A DNA stretch of 64,000 bases from Orobanche coerulescens (GCA_033398695.1 CM065802.1:151514096-151578095), one strand, 5' to 3'. Counted from the first letter of the stretch, positions 31,739-45,646 are shown. Made by a program: numbers and translations. Notes: generated by a model from the letters alone, not told the origin.

Positions 31739-32372
31739 GTTGGGCGGTGAAATAGGGTTTTACAGAGTACGAATGGTCAGATTTTAAGGGATGGGAACCG
31801 GTTTTTGAAATCAACGGTTAAGATGGACTGAGTGTAACTGGTACACTAATCCATTAAAATGTTTAAAGAATGAGCGGGTCCCATTTCTGACATTTGTGTC
31901 ACCCTAAATGCCTAAAACGGCGGTTTTAAAATAATAAACAATTTAAAACATCGCGGCTTTTGAGATTCAGTTGTCCAGATGTCGTGTAAGGCATTTAATG
32001 TACATGACGTTTGACATAAAAACAGGGCACGTGGACAAAAATCATTCTAAAAAGAAATAATATGATATTATATATATACTGAATCGAAATCCTATAGTAT
32101 GTGCTGTTTCCGCGTCGATACAGCGTTCCCCCATAAAAAGGTACATATAGGTTTTTAATTCCATACAGCAACTTAAGGATTAATGCTGTATTCATGGGTC
32201 CTACAGTATTCCCCCTTAATTATTGCACACGTCAGATGTAGGATTCATATGTCTTCGCTCGCTACAGTGCTATATTGACGATTCTGAGTGTACAAATAAT
32301 TAACGTTGGATACTGTATTCTTGGGTCTTACAGCGTTCCCCCTCAATTTGTTGAGTAAAAACAGTAATTTAC
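31739..32372 (-). other. SIRE-1 pol/env-like spacer with three purine tracts
   Basis: Non-coding. Three plus-strand pyrimidine tracts of the form ACAGnrTTCCCCC lie at about 32121-32132, 32211-32225 and 32331-32342. On the element strand they read GGGGGAAnnCTGT, close to the terminal polypurine tract core AGGGGGAA. Reiterated purine tracts of this kind are, as I recall, known in Sireviruses. They could be extra plus-strand priming sites. Confidence 0.65.
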
Positions 32373-33938
32373 TTACAGGGAGTCTGGCTGTAGCATTCCC
32401 AGTTCTTGTCTGAGCATGTTGAATCTTGCTGTGTCGAGTGGCTTGGTGAAGATGTCGGCCAGCTGAACGTCTGTATGAACCTTTTCAAGGCGAACATCCT
32501 TGTTCTCGACGTGATTCCTTATGAATTGATGTTTCATGTTGATATGCTTAGTGCGCGAGTGCAGGACAGGATTGTGCATGATTGCAATTGCACTCGTGCT
32601 ATCACACATGATTGGAGTCTCTCTGGCATCGATTCCGTAGTCTGACAACTGTTGCTGCATCCACAGGATCTGCATACAGCAACTACCAGCAGCATAGTAC
32701 TCTGATTCAGCCGTGGAAAGAGAATTTGCCAATTGCTTCTTACTGAACCAAGAGACGAGTCTAGTTCCAAGAAAGTGACAAGTTCCACTTGTACTCTTCC
32801 TATCTAGCTTGCAGCCTCCGAGATCCGAGTCGCTGTATCCAACTAAATCGAATCCGCCTTCCTTAGGATACCAAAGTCCTGCATCGACTGTTCCTTTAAT
32901 GTACTTCAGGATTCGTTTAGCTGTACTGAAGTGTGATTCCTTAGGTGCAACTTGATATCTTGCACACACTCCAACAGCAAACTGGATATCGGGCCTGCTA
33001 GCCGTTAGGTACAGGAGCGAACTAATGAGCTTCATGTAGAGTGATTGGTCAAATGGCTTTCCGGCTTCATCAGCACTAATTTGCACGAAAGTGCTCATGG
33101 GGGTTGGCGAGGATTTGGAAGTGTTCATTCCAAATTTGTTGAGAAGCTCCTTGCTGTATTTTTCTTGGTTGATGAAAATACTTGTAGGCATCTGCTTTAC
33201 CTGCAAACCTAGAAAATAACTAAGTTCCCCCATCATACTCATTTCAAATTTACTTTGCATGAGATGAGAGAACCTTTGACATAGAGCAAGGTTAGTTGAA
33301 CCAAAAATAATATCATCCACATAGATTTGCACCATAAGAAGGTCATCACCTTCCTGTATCTTGAACAGAGTCTTGTCCACAGCACCTTTCTCAAATCCGT
33401 TGTTGGTTAGATACTGGGACAGGGTTTCGTACCAGGCTCTAGGGGCTTGTTTAAGTCCATACAGCGCTTTCCTTAGCCTGTAAACTAGATCTATACCGTC
33501 TGTGTTAGCAAACCCTGGTGGTTGTTCAACATAAACTTCTTCTGCAAGATCACCATTCAGGAAAGCACATTTGACGTCCATTTGGTATACAATAAAACTC
33601 TTATGGGCGGCAAAGGAAAGAAATATCCTGATGGCTTCTAGTCTCGCTACAGGGGCGAAGGTTTCATCATAGTCTATGCCTTCTTCCTGACTATAGCCTT
33701 GTGCTACTAGTCTGGATTTGTTCCTTATGATAAGTCCATTTCGATCCTTTTTGTTTCGGAATACCCATTTGGTTCCTATAACCGATTGATGTGTTGGTCT
33801 GGGTACAAGATACCATACATTGTTTCTTTCGAAACCGTTAAGCTCTTCTTCCATAGATGTTATCCAATGAGAATTATTAAGAGCGTCTATGGTCGAAACA
33901 GGTTCAGACTGGGCTAAGAATACAGCAATAGTGCACAT
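32373..33938 (-). CDS. SIRE-1 reverse transcriptase and RNase H (intact frame)
   Basis: An uninterrupted 521-codon frame; it is part of a longer polyprotein, so the first Met is only an internal one. The Copia RT begins with [18 protein letters not shown] and has KARLVAQGY-like [18 protein letters not shown] and [18 protein letters not shown], with both catalytic Asp, is at residues 206-209. [11 protein letters not shown] and [12 protein letters not shown] follow. RNase H has [19 protein letters not shown] and [10 protein letters not shown], so its Asp, Glu and Asp positions are all present, and HIDMKHHF-like [13 protein letters not shown] lies near the end. It would copy element RNA to DNA in the particle. 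This is the best preserved enzyme frame in the window. Confidence 0.93.
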   Translation of the reverse strand: MCTIAVFLAQSEPVSTIDALNNSHWITSMEEELNGFERNNVWYLVPRPTHQSVIGTKWVFRNKKDRNGLIIRNKSRLVAQGYSQEEGIDYDETFAPVARLEAIRIFLSFAAHKSFIVYQMDVKCAFLNGDLAEEVYVEQPPGFANTDGIDLVYRLRKALYGLKQAPRAWYETLSQYLTNNGFEKGAVDKTLFKIQEGDDLLMVQIYVDDIIFGSTNLALCQRFSHLMQSKFEMSMMGELSYFLGLQVKQMPTSIFINQEKYSKELLNKFGMNTSKSSPTPMSTFVQISADEAGKPFDQSLYMKLISSLLYLTASRPDIQFAVGVCARYQVAPKESHFSTAKRILKYIKGTVDAGLWYPKEGGFDLVGYSDSDLGGCKLDRKSTSGTCHFLGTRLVSWFSKKQLANSLSTAESEYYAAGSCCMQILWMQQQLSDYGIDARETPIMCDSTSAIAIMHNPVLHSRTKHINMKHQFIRNHVENKDVRLEKVHTDVQLADIFTKPLDTARFNMLRQELGMLQPDSL

Positions 33939-34037
33939 ATTGAGTCTTCTAAGCTCGGATTGAGATTTCCATTCAGGAAACTGTGATATCTCAGCATCAT
34001 ATTCTTCTTGTGCACAAAGTACATTTCCTTGTGCACT

Positions 34038-35220
34038 CTATATTCTCCTACGAGTAGAAACACCAGCATTTATGTTTCCAATGATCAGCTCTTGCGGGTG
34101 ATCTCTCAACCATCTTCGGTCGGGTACTAATTCAGGATCCCATACTGTATCGAAAGATTCTGTGGATACAGCTTCAGCTTGTATAGCGTCGGCTTCATCC
34201 ACATCGATTCTTATAGCTGCGGGGTTGATTTCTAAATCAACTATAGGTTCTATGGGAGTTGGAGGATCCAAGATAGATAGATGATGAATGTTCTGAGTGA
34301 TATAATCTACTCCTGTAGGGTCAAGGTGTGGTTCGTCAAACACTACATGAACTGATTCCTCGATCGTCAGCTTCCTTTTATTAAAGATTCTGAAAGCTTT
34401 GCTGACGGAGGAGTATCCTACGAATATTCCTTCATCTGATTTCTCATCAAAGGTTCTAAGTTGGTCTTTCCCATTATTCAATACATAACACCTGCATCCA
34501 AAAATGTGGAAATACGAAACTAACGGAGTTTTGCTGTTCCATACCTCATATGCTGTTTTGTTGTGGTGCTTGTTGACGATACAGCGGTTTTGAGTGTAGC
34601 ATGCTGTATTGGTTGCTTCACCCCAGAAACGCTGTGGCAATTTGCTTGCGGCAATCATTGTCCTTGTTGCTTCTTTCAACGTCCTATTCTTTCGCTCGGC
34701 AACACCATTTTGTTGAGGTGTACGGGCAGCTGAGTATTCGTGCTGTATTCCATTTTCCGAACAGTATTGCTCTATAAAGCGGTTAGTAAATTGCATCTGC
34801 CGAACGAATGCACACGATACTCGATGCCTTTTCATTTTGCAACTTTTTCAGGAGCTCGGGCAGCTTTGATGTTGTTTCTATCTTCTTGCTAAGAAAGATC
34901 GTCCAAGCATACCTGGAATAATCATCAACAACAACCATGCAGTATTTCTTACCTCCCAAACTTACTGGGTCTACAGGACCGTAGAGATCCATGTGTAGCA
35001 TTTACAACACTCTTTGGATTGAAAGGTAGGATTTGCTCTTCAGGGTTGACTTGATTTGTTTGCCTTTCTGACATGGTCCGCAGACGCTGTCCTTCTTGAA
35101 AGACATTTGGCAAACCTCTAACCATTCCCTATCTTGAGAGCTTGTTGATTGTCTTGAAGTTGACGTGAGACATCCTCTTGTGCCATAACCAGCTAAGATC
35201 TGCAGTGCCTTTGGCAACAA
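34038..35220 (-). pseudogene. SIRE-1 integrase, frameshifted in the core
   Basis: The zinc domain's CC half is VCGPCQKGKQIK (about 35090-35050); the HH half sits in the preceding frame (WHKRMSHVNF). A stop lies near 35002. The core starts LHMDLYGPVDPVSLGGKKY (first Asp) and YSRYAWTIFL. Around 34835 the frame changes exactly where the second catalytic Asp block (IRSD.G..F) should be. It resumes with QFTNRFIEQYCSENGIQHEY and TPQQNGVAERKNRTLKE (Glu present). The C-terminal part has FHIFGCRCYVLN and DEGIFVGYS, then a divergent Asp/Glu-rich tail. As read, the second Asp is lost, so integration activity is not expected. Confidence 0.87.
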
Positions 35221-35608
35221 AGCATGGAATTGAGGAGCTCATAGGCTTCCAGTCAGCAATATACATATTACCTGATCTTCTTCCTGTAAGCACAACTTCC
35301 TTAGTTTGGATGTTCTTGACTCTACAGCGATCTATATAGAACTTCACCGAGAACTGTTTATCACAGAACTGGCTAATACTAAGTAGATTATACTGTAAGC
35401 CTTCAACATATGAAACATCGGTGACTTTGAATTTCCCGACAAGTAGGTTTCCTTTCCCTCTTGTTCTTCCTTTAGATTTATCACCGAAACGAACTTTTGG
35501 ACCACGACCTTCTACAAAATCTGATAGCTTGCTCCTATCTCCGGTCATGTGTCGAGAGCATCCACTATCAAAGTACCAGGTATCCTCCTCTAGAATGTCC
35601 TGTAACAA
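35129..35608 (-). pseudogene. SIRE-1 protease and GAG-pre-integrase segment
   Basis: WYFDSGCSRHMTG is the Copia protease active-site motif with D-S-G intact. LLVGKFKVTDVSYVEGL and NLLSISQFCD follow, standard for this segment. Then SWLWHKRMSHVNF gives the two His of the integrase zinc site. The frame stops at 35129, just before the CC half, which lies in the frame of the integrase entry. Upstream, the frame change at about 35610 separates it from the Gag tail. Confidence 0.85.
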
Positions 35609-35613
35609 AAAGA

Positions 35614-36060
35614 TTAAGTAGATTTAGGTCCCCTTTGATTTTTGGGTCCATGATTGTTAGTTCCTCTTGGTACCCAAGTTTTCCTGGCAGCAATTGGTTT
35701 ACTATAGGACATACTCGGTATAGTGTTGTGATATCTACGGGGGGCATATCCGTAGTTGTTATAACCATGATAATTATTATGCATGAAAAATTCAGGGTTA
35801 TTATTATTAATCCAGTACGAGTGCCGTCTTGGAGGTGGAGCCATTTTCTTAGGCCTAACAGCTTGCCTTCTGGGTCTCCGGTTGGATTCCCAATCTTGTT
35901 GTTGATACCGAATCGGCATCTCTTTGTCTCGAGGATAACGGGGTCTGTATCCAATACCTCGGCGTCTTTGTCTTGATAATCTTGCCGTGCGGGCCTTTGG
36001 TGGTTGGATACTGACCTTCCTTCGAGCAGTGTTGGCGTTGTTGATATGCTCTAGGAGCAT
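35614..36060 (-). pseudogene. SIRE-1 basic, Asn/Tyr-rich Gag tail
   Basis: A 148-codon frame rich in Arg, Pro, Asn and Tyr (PRRHSYWINNNNPEFF, HNNYHGYNNYGYAPRRY). It links the coiled-coil Gag extension to the protease. Such low-complexity basic stretches follow the zinc knuckle in Sirevirus Gags and probably bind nucleic acid, which is inference. It ends 6 bases before the protease frame opens, in a different phase. Confidence 0.65.
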
Positions 36061-36093
36061 CTTTGTTGAGTGCGCCTCACGGGTTGGAACGGC

Positions 36094-37100
36094 TTATGAT
36101 TCCGCATTGCTCGGAATAGGATTGCGGGGCGGAATAGCGACCTTCGGTTTTCTCGGTACAACGAGTTCCTTCACGGGACTAGGGATTTCTTCCGATTCTG
36201 GAATGTGTTCCACACTCTTGACGAACACTGTACTAGTTTTCCCTTTGTTTGAACATGAGCTATATCCTAAGCCACTTTTATCATGAGCATTTTGCCCAGT
36301 GCTCAGAATTTCTTCCATTCTTTTGGACGATTTCTCGAACGATTTCAGAGTGGTCTCAAGTTTAGTTTCTCGCTTTTCGAGAGTTGTGATTTTGGCTTGT
36401 AGTAGAACCAAATCATTTGTGTTGCTCTCGTTGTGAGTTTTAGCCTCACTTAGTTCATGAGCAAGTTGATGATTGCTCTCCATGAGTTTTTCAAAATCGA
36501 CCTTGCTGGTTTCACAATCAAGAGACATATTTTCATAATTTATTTTCAGCAAGTCATTTTCATCTTTCAGCTCTAAATTAGTTAATTGAAGCTGTATATT
36601 CTCAGTTTTCAGTATCTCATAGGCCTTTTGAATGTTTTTAAATTCATTCGTCATGTTTTCAAAAGTATGAGATGCATTTGACAGAATAGCTGAGGTTGAG
36701 CTTACCTCATCGTCGCTGTCTTCACCTTCTGGAATGTCTTTGGCCATAAAGCACATATATGCTTTATCATCGAACTCATCGTCAGATGAATCACTTTCAG
36801 TGACCACCTGAAGACATTCTGCTGATTTGGATGGTGTGGGGGAGGCTTCTGATTCTCCAATCAGGGCCTTGAGCTTGTCTTTCCAAGCACGTCTTCTTTC
36901 ATCTCTCTCTTGTTGCTCGGCCTCCGGAAATCTTTGGACTTTGGGATGAGGACATTTATTTGCATAATGCCCTGGTTTCCTGCAATTATAGCACAGGTTA
37001 GCATCACCAGATGATGTTTAGGTACTTACCTTGTGGACAGGTTTGGGCACTGTAGGAGTCTTTCCATACTGTTTGATGAACTTTTTGTATTTATTCATGA
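36094..37100 (-). pseudogene. gag: SIRE-1 Gag zinc knuckle and coiled-coil extension
   Basis: LCYNCRKPGHYANKCPHPK at about 36990-36935 is a complete CCHC knuckle. Then come an acidic DSSDDEFDDKAYMCFMAKD patch and a long heptad-like region (about 36640-36280). That region includes TENIQLQLTNLELKDENDLL and LLQAKITTLEKRETKLETTL, the Gag extension typical of Sireviruses. The frame ends at 36094 after VPRKPKVAIPPRNPIP. A frame change near 37020 separates this part from the upstream linker (KYKKFIKQYGKTP). Gag self-association and RNA binding are the expected roles. Confidence 0.8.
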
Positions 37101-37202
37101 GAAGCGCCATTTTATCTTGAGACGGGATGTCGTTGTCCTTTGTCGGCATTCTTGTGACTAGGCTTGACGAATCGGGCATCTTGTGTCGACGGTTCGATCT
37201 GG

Positions 37203-37898
37203 CTAGAGCTGTGACCTTTGAAGGAGATTCTTGACTTTCTCTCTCACAATATCATACTCAAAAGCTTTGAGGTCAGAAAAGAGATCAAAAGTAGATATTT
37301 CATTAAGATTACAAGATACACGCATAGCTGTGGTCTTAATGTCCCATCGGGCTGGGAGAGATCTGAAAATTTTTAAGTTCTTCTCCTTTTGGGTATAAAT
37401 TTTGCCCAACGCTTCAAGTTCACCAACAATACCAGTGAATCTGAGGTCAAGTTCCTCAAGTGTCTCAGTTGGTTTCATTTCAAAAGATTCAAATTGCTGA
37501 GTCAGTTTTGAAATCTTGTTTTCTTTTGAGAGCTCAGTTCCCTCACAAATCAACTTGAGTTTATCCCAGATTTCTTTAGTTGTTTTGCAGCTCTTTACCT
37601 TCGAGAACGTGCCTTTGTCAAGAGTGACAAATAACGCGTTCTTAGCTACGTTGTCAAGGTTTGCTCGCTTTCTTTCATCTGTGGTCCATTGCTCGCGATC
37701 CTTCTCGAGCATCTCAGCATGGGCTTGGCCTTCAGTCCTTGCGGCCGTGTTCACCTTCATGATCTTGATAGGACCATCCTGTATAACAAAAATCATCTCT
37801 TTGTGCATTGCTGCAAGATGAGCCTCCATTCTAATTCTCCAGTCGTCAAATTCGTTAATAGAGAGCATAGGGACTTTGTTAATCATAGAAGTATCCAT
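37203..37898 (-). CDS. gag: SIRE-1 Gag, N-terminal capsid part
   Basis: A 231-codon frame from the first ATG after the primer site. It begins MDTSMINKVPMLSINEFDDW, followed by RIRMEAHLAAM, the normal start of Copia Gags. It contains WDKLKLICEGTE, ISKLTQQFESFEMKPTETLE and LEALGKIYTQKEKNLKIFRS, then LPARWDIKTTAM, the UBN2-type capsid signature. The stop at 37203 is premature. The adjacent frame continues the Gag linker, so one indel near 37205 truncates it. Confidence 0.88.
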   Translation of the reverse strand: MDTSMINKVPMLSINEFDDWRIRMEAHLAAMHKEMIFVIQDGPIKIMKVNTAARTEGQAHAEMLEKDREQWTTDERKRANLDNVAKNALFVTLDKGTFSKVKSCKTTKEIWDKLKLICEGTELSKENKISKLTQQFESFEMKPTETLEELDLRFTGIVGELEALGKIYTQKEKNLKIFRSLPARWDIKTTAMRVSCNLNEISTFDLFSDLKAFEYDIVREKVKNLLQRSQL

Positions 37899-37990
37899 GT
37901 GATAATACAGGAATGAAAGAGACTGTTTTGAAGATAAGTGATTTTGGATCTGATTCGGTTAAAAATACGACTGATTCTTTTTAGAATCAA

Positions 37991-38004
37991 CCTCTCCGAT
38001 ACCA
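37991..38004 (-). other. SIRE-1 primer-binding site
   Basis: Minus-strand TGGTATCGGAGAGG starts two bases inside the 5' LTR boundary. It resembles TGGTATCAGAGC, which pairs with initiator Met tRNA, with a few mismatches. Confidence 0.75.
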
Positions 38005-38006
38005 CT

Positions 38007-39163
38007 TGTTGGCCACTAAGTATACTGGATACAGTTTGGGAAATAGTTTAAACAACAAACTGTATGGATTTTAAATCTGAGTGCGTAGCGGAAGTCTTGG
38101 ATACAGTAGGTTGCTGTGGATACAGCAACTAAATGTATAGAGTATACTTAATTAATCACAGTAATTAAAATAGTAAAGGCTGAATGTAAATAACACAGTA
38201 ATTAAGGTGGTTCGAGGTAAACCCCTCTACGTCCACTGGTCCTCCACACAGGAGTAAAAAGTTTATTATAATTACTACGTACACAACTACGTAATTATAA
38301 CAACACACACAATCAATATATCATTCACACAGATTGATATAAAGATCTTAGCTTCAACCGTTCACACAGATTGGTTTTGAGCTAATGTTTTGACTTGCTT
38401 CTTCACACACAGTTATGAAGCTTCATCTTCTTCAATGCAAATCCTTCACACACAGTTCCGGAGAAGCACAGATTGTTCAGTCCACACAGGGCTGTTTGTT
38501 CAAAGTATAGAACAGATGGTGAACAACAACTTTGACTTTAAGAGCTTTCAGCTGATGAAGTGTTGTTCAGAATGATGAGCACTGTATATCTCTTTTGATC
38601 TGAGTTGCAGTAAGCTTTGGAGATATGTTTTGCTCTGATAATAATTTCGATAGCTTGGGTTTTTGGTAACTGATCTTCAATGCCTTCATAAGATATATAT
38701 AGTCTTTGAAATATATATCCGTTGAGATGTATCCGTTTGAGTGAGATTTCATTCCAACGGGATTATGACACGATCCGGATTTAGTGGGATTTGAAGATCT
38801 GTTGACTGACAGTATTTAAATACTTTATTCTTGATTATTTAAATACATCTTTATTCAACGGGACTTGACTTCTGGAGATTCCTTCTTTGTCCTGTTTTGA
38901 GCTGTATGGAAGATAACTGTATTTGAGTTACGAGACAGTTTCCATACTTGGTCTTTTATAAGACTTCTTGCTGTACTGAAGGGCTTCACAATATGCTGAT
39001 TCGAGACAGGTCTTCGATACAGGATAATGCCTCAATGCTTCGATACAGTTTCCTTTACTGTATGCGGATTGGCATATATGTCAAAACCTCTTTATCAAAT
39101 ACCATTCGATACAGGGATTGGATATCCCGGCTGTTTCGATACAGGGTTCTTGTTTTCCCAACA
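38007..39163 (-). repeat. SIRE-1 5' LTR
   Basis: The partner of 26847-28003 with identical length. Differences are scattered single-base substitutions, mostly transitions. The four TTCGATACAG units lie at 39013, 39039, 39105 and 39135. Confidence 0.95.
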
Positions 39164-39168
39164 CACTG

Positions 39169-40060
39169 CTACATTGTTAGATGGATTATATCATCTAAAC
39201 CTAAGTAACAAAGTCGTTGTGAACACTATGACTAGGAAGCGTGGTAGGGATAAAATTAATTAAGATTTGAAATGGCATCTTAGACTTGGTCATGTTGGTC
39301 AGACTAAGGTTTACAAAATGGAAAAGGATGGATTTACGGGCCTATTGAAATTGGATCCCTTTCCAACTTGTGAATCTTGCCTTAAAGGCAAAATGACTAA
39401 GCCCCCCTTCACCACGACTTTTGAAAGAGCCACTAATAAACTTGGATTAGTCCTTACCGACGTGTGTGGTGCTTTGGAAGAAACATGTGATGGATATCAA
39501 TATTTCATTACCTTCACGAATGATCATACAAGGTATGGTTATGTGTATTTAATGAAACACAAATCCGAGGCCTTTGAGAAATTCCAGGAATTTAAGTCCC
39601 TAGTTGAAAAACAAACTGGTAATCATATTAAAGCACTTCGGTCGGACCAAGATGGCGAGTATATGAGTACAGAGCTTGACGATTTCCTAAAGGAGCACGG
39701 AATAGTGTCACAACTCACGCCTCCAGGAACTCCTCAATTAAATGGTGTGTAGGAAAGAAGGAACCGAACCTTATTAGACATGGTTCATTCCATGCTTAGC
39801 TACACCGACTTATTTATTTACCTGTGGGGTTATGCGCTCCTTGCTGCTGCTTATATCTTGAACAAATGTCCTTCCCAGTTTGTTCCCAAGACTCCACATG
39901 AGATGTGAGAAGGAAGGAAGCTAAATCTTAATCATATTAGGATTTTGGGATGTCCCGCCTATGTCAAGAAAACTAAGATGGAGAAGCTGGAAGAAAGGTC
40001 TGTGAAGGGATGTTTTATTGGATTCCCATTATCTATTCCACATGCCCGAAGAATGAAAGA
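39169..40060 (+). pseudogene. Copia-B integrase
   Basis: Resumes the polyprotein interrupted at 26841. WHLRLGHVGQTKV (His pair) and PTCESCLKGKMTK (Cys pair) form the zinc site. The core has LTDVCGALEETCDGYQYF (first Asp) and IKALRSDQDGEYMS (second Asp). TPPGTPQLNGV is followed by a TAG stop at 39750-39752, immediately before ERRNRTLLDM, which holds the catalytic Glu. Further on, PHEM is followed by a second stop, then NLNHIRILGCPAYVK and GCFIGFP. It is inactive as read. Confidence 0.87.
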
Positions 40061-41875
40061 TCATCATTGCTTTGCAAGCACACTTCCTGGAAGATGTGTT
40101 CATTCAGGAAGGTGGAGCTGGTAGAAGTATTTCTTTGGAAGAATACAATAAAACTCCCCAGAAGACATCTGTACAAGAAGTTGGAACCGAACCTTCTGAA
40201 ACACAAGTACAACCACCTCGTAGGTCTAGTAGGGTGTCTCAATTACCTGAGAGGTATGGCTTTATGCACTTGGAGGAACTGGGTCTCCATGAGGTTCCAG
40301 GTAATAGCCAAGAGACTGACCTCATGACCTATGACCAAGCGATGGTGGATGTAGACTCCTCGAAATGGCGCGAAGCTATGGAACCTGATATACCCGACGC
40401 ATGCCAATCAGGCGTGGACTCTAGTAGACCACCCCAAGGACATAGTGCCCATTGGGAATAAATAGATTTACAAGAGAAAGACTTATGGGGATGGCAAGGT
40501 TGGCACCTATAAGGCCAGGCTTGTGGCAAAGGGTTATACCCAAAAAGAAGGGATCAATTACCATGATACCTTAATCGCTCGTAGCTATGATCAACTCTAT
40601 TCGAAGGATGCTTGATATAGATGCTACCACGATTATGAGATATGGCAGATGGACGTAAAAATGGATTTTCTTAATGGATTCCTCAAGGAGGAGATCTATA
40701 TGGAGCATCCTAAAGGTTTTTGTCAGAAGTCGATATTCATAAGGTGTGCAACCTTCAGCGTTCTATTTATGGACTGAAGTAGGCTTCCTGTAGTTGGAAC
40801 CTTTGTTTTGAGGAAGCTGTCAAAGAGTTTGACTTCGCGCAACAAGAGTGTTAGTGGGAGCAAAATCGCATTCTTAGTACTATATGTAGATGATATTCTA
40901 CTAATAGGAAATGATATGGGAATGCTTAGTTATGTGAAAGCTTGGCTTTCGAGTAGGTTCTCAATGAAAGACTTGGGAGAAGCTACCTATATTCTTGGTA
41001 TTCGACTATACCGGGACAAAACGAAGATAATGATAGGTCTTTCCCAAGCCCTCTATATATATAAGATCTTAAAGCAATTTAAGATGAATGATTCTAAAAG
41101 AGGGTTCCTTCCGATGCGACATGGAATAAAACTCACCTCAAAAACGTGTCCTCATAGTGAGGAACAACGAAAGGAAATGAGTAATATACCATATGTGTCA
41201 GCCATGGGCACCCTTATGTATGCTATGTGTATGAGACCTAAGATTGCACACGTTGTGAGCATGGTCAGTAGGTTTCAGGTAAACCGAGGAAAGGAACATT
41301 GGACCGCCATAAAGAATGTTCTCAATTACTTAAGAAGGACTAGGGATATGGTTCTTATGTATGGTGGTGGAGAACTGAATGTGACGGGCTTCACTGATTC
41401 AGACTTCCAAGGACAGAAAGACAACTCTATGTCTACTTATGGCTATATTTTTACTCTTAATGAAGGAGTAGTATATTGGCGAAGCACCAAGCAAAGCGCG
41501 ATTGCTGATTACACATGACAGGCTAAGTATCAAGCGGCCTCGGAGGCCTATAAGGAAATGATTTGGATTAAGAAGTTTCTAGGTGAACTTCAAGGGATAC
41601 CATGTGTTGAGTTGCCTATTTTGATTTTGTGTGATAACGATGGAGCTGTAGCACAGGCCAAGGAGCCAAGGTTTCACAACAGTACAAAACACATTGAGAG
41701 AAAGTATCATCTCATGAGAGAATTTATTCGCAAAGGATACATTGTGCTGCATAGAGTAGACTCAGAATAAAATGTAGCTGATCTACTGACCAAGCCACTT
41801 TCCCAGACAAGTTTGGAGCATCATCTGGAGAACATGGGTATTAGATACCATAGTATGTGGCATTGAGTGCATGTG
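40061..41875 (+). pseudogene. Copia-B reverse transcriptase and RNase H
   Basis: The linker PPRRSSRVSQLPERYGFM leads into RT (DSSKWREAMEPDI). The fingers are split over frames near 40460-40810. From 40808 the frame is long: FLVLYVDDILLIGND (YVDD intact), LGEATYILGIRLYRDK and IPYVSAMGTLMYAMCMRPKI. RNase H shows GFTDSDFQG (Asp). The TEAEY block is ruined by a stop at 41516-41518 and reads QAKY after it. ILCDNDGAVAQA and HIERKYHLMREFI are present, then a stop at 41770 and NVADLLTKPLSQ. The last codons (RYHSMWH) end shortly before a GTGGGAGAT purine tract at the LTR. Confidence 0.87.
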
Positions 41876-41881
41876 GGAGAT

Positions 41882-43905
<2,024 letters not shown>

Positions 43906-45646
43906 TCCTCTTATTCCTATAGTGAGGATATGACTTGTAAGTCTATGTGGACTATTAACAAGAGTGGACACTGTTTTCATGAGTTTCACGGTATTCCCCC
44001 TTAATTGATGTGTACTATAATAAATACTTACAAGGGTTTTAATCGAACTGTAGCATTCCCAATTTCTGAGGGAGCATATAAAACCTCATTGTGCTGAGAG
44101 GCTTTGTGAAGATGTCAGCAATAAAAATGTCTGTATGGACCTTTTCGATACGGACATCTTTGTTTTCCACATGATTTGGTATGAAATGATGTTTCATGTT
44201 AATTTGTTTGTTCCTTGACTGCAATACACGATTGTGCATTATTGCGATTGCACTCGTGTCGTCACACATGATGGGAGTTTCTTTAGCCTCGATGTCATGG
44301 TCCTGTAGCTATTGCTGCTTCAAAATGATCTGCATGTAGCGGGTTCCAGCCACATAATATTCTAACTCAGCTGTAGAATGCGAGTTGGGCAATTGCTTCT
44401 TACTGAACCATGACACAAGTCTTGGTCTAAGGAAGTGACAAGTTCGACATGTTATCTTCCTATACAACTCGCAGCATCCAAGATGCGACTCACTGTAGGC
44501 CACCAAATTCGAATCATCATTCGTTAAGATAACACAATCCTACATTGATTGTTCCCTTTACGTACTTAAGGATTCATTTAGCTGTGGCAAAGTATGACTC
44601 TTTAGGTGCAACATGATATCGAGAACACACTTCTACAACAAACGGGATATTAGGCCTGTTGTCTGTTAGGTACATGAGTGAGCCTATAAGTTTCCTGTAG
44701 AGTGATTGGTCCACTGCCTTTCCAGCTTCGTCAGCATTTAGCTGTGTGGAAGTGCTCATGGGGGTTGATGAGGACTTTGAGGTGTTCATCCCAAATTTGT
44801 TGAGCAGCTCCTTGCTGTATTTCTCTTGGTTAAGAAATTAACTATAGGCGATTGTTTGACTTGCAGCCCTAAGAAATAGCTAGGTTTTCCAATCGTACTC
44901 ATTTCAAACTTACTTTGCATGAGATAAGAGAACTTATACTAATCAAGGTTAGTAGAACCAAACTAATGTCATCTACCTAAATTTGAAGCATAAGAACGTC
45001 ATCACCTTCCCAAATTTTGAAAAGTATTTTCTCAGCAACACCTTTATCAAATCCGCTGTTGATAAGATAAAGCGACATGGTCTCGTACCAGGCTCTAGGT
45101 ACTTGCTTAAGTTCATACAGTGCTTTTCTTAACCTGTAGACTAGATCACCTTTCTCTATGTTGGCGAACCCTATAGGTTGTTCGACATATACTTCTTCAG
45201 TTAGGTCATTCAGGAATGCATTCTTAACATTCATTTAATGTACAATGAATTTCTTGTGAGATGCAAATGCTATAAATATCTTGATGGCTTCTAATATGGC
45301 TACAAGGACAAATGTTTCATCATAGTCCATGTCTTCTTCCTGTCTTTATCGTTGGGCAACTAGTCTGGACTTGTTTCAATTGACTAGACCATTTTCGTCC
45401 TTCTTGTTTCGAATTATCCATTTTGTTCCAATTATAGCTTGATGGGTTGGTCTGGAAACTAGGTACCAAATATTATTCCTTTCAAAACTGTTTAGCTCTT
45501 CCTCCATAGATGAAATCCAATGAGAATTGTTGAGAACTTCATTAGTCGTGACTGGATCGAATTGAGCTAGGAATACAGATAATGTGCACATGAGAAGTCT
45601 ACAGAGTGGCTTTAGACTTCCATACATGGAATTGGGAAGTTTCAGG
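43906..45646 (-). pseudogene. SIRE-2 RT-RNase H remnant
   Basis: Minus-strand fragments matching the SIRE-1 RT-RNase H in order: HWISSMEEELNSFERNNIWY (45530s), IGTKWIIRNKKDENG, then VYVEQPIGFANIEKGDLVYR, YELKQVPRAWYETM and KSSSTPMSTSTQLNADEAGK. RNase H pieces [19 protein letters not shown] and [14 protein letters not shown] follow. At least five frame breaks. The segment 43906-44038 is the spacer past the end of pol, with CGGTATTCCCCCTTAATT, a purine tract on the element strand. At 45646 the coding sequence is cut by the SIRE-3 LTR. Confidence 0.88.

Larger units (their letters stand above)
26847..39163 (-). mobile_element. SIRE-1: complete Sirevirus (Maximus/SIRE lineage Copia), minus strand
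   Basis: Two 1157-bp LTRs with TGTTGG...CCAACA ends lie in a 12,317-bp element. CACTG lies directly outside both ends (26842-26846 and 39164-39168), a perfect TSD. In element order it has the LTR, an initiator-Met-type primer site, gag with a coiled-coil extension, protease, integrase, RT-RNase H, a spacer with TATA and purine tracts, an env-like gene, a purine tract and the LTR. By eye the LTRs differ at about 25 positions with no indel, so insertion is fairly recent. Frameshifts in gag and integrase make autonomy unlikely. Confidence 0.95.

Noticed and set aside
36970..37025. Possible mini-intron in SIRE-1 gag (AAGGTAAGTA donor, TTGCAG acceptor)
   Set aside because: Removing it would delete part of the zinc knuckle (CYNC) and the interval is only about 50 bp. 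A single-base frameshift explains the break better.
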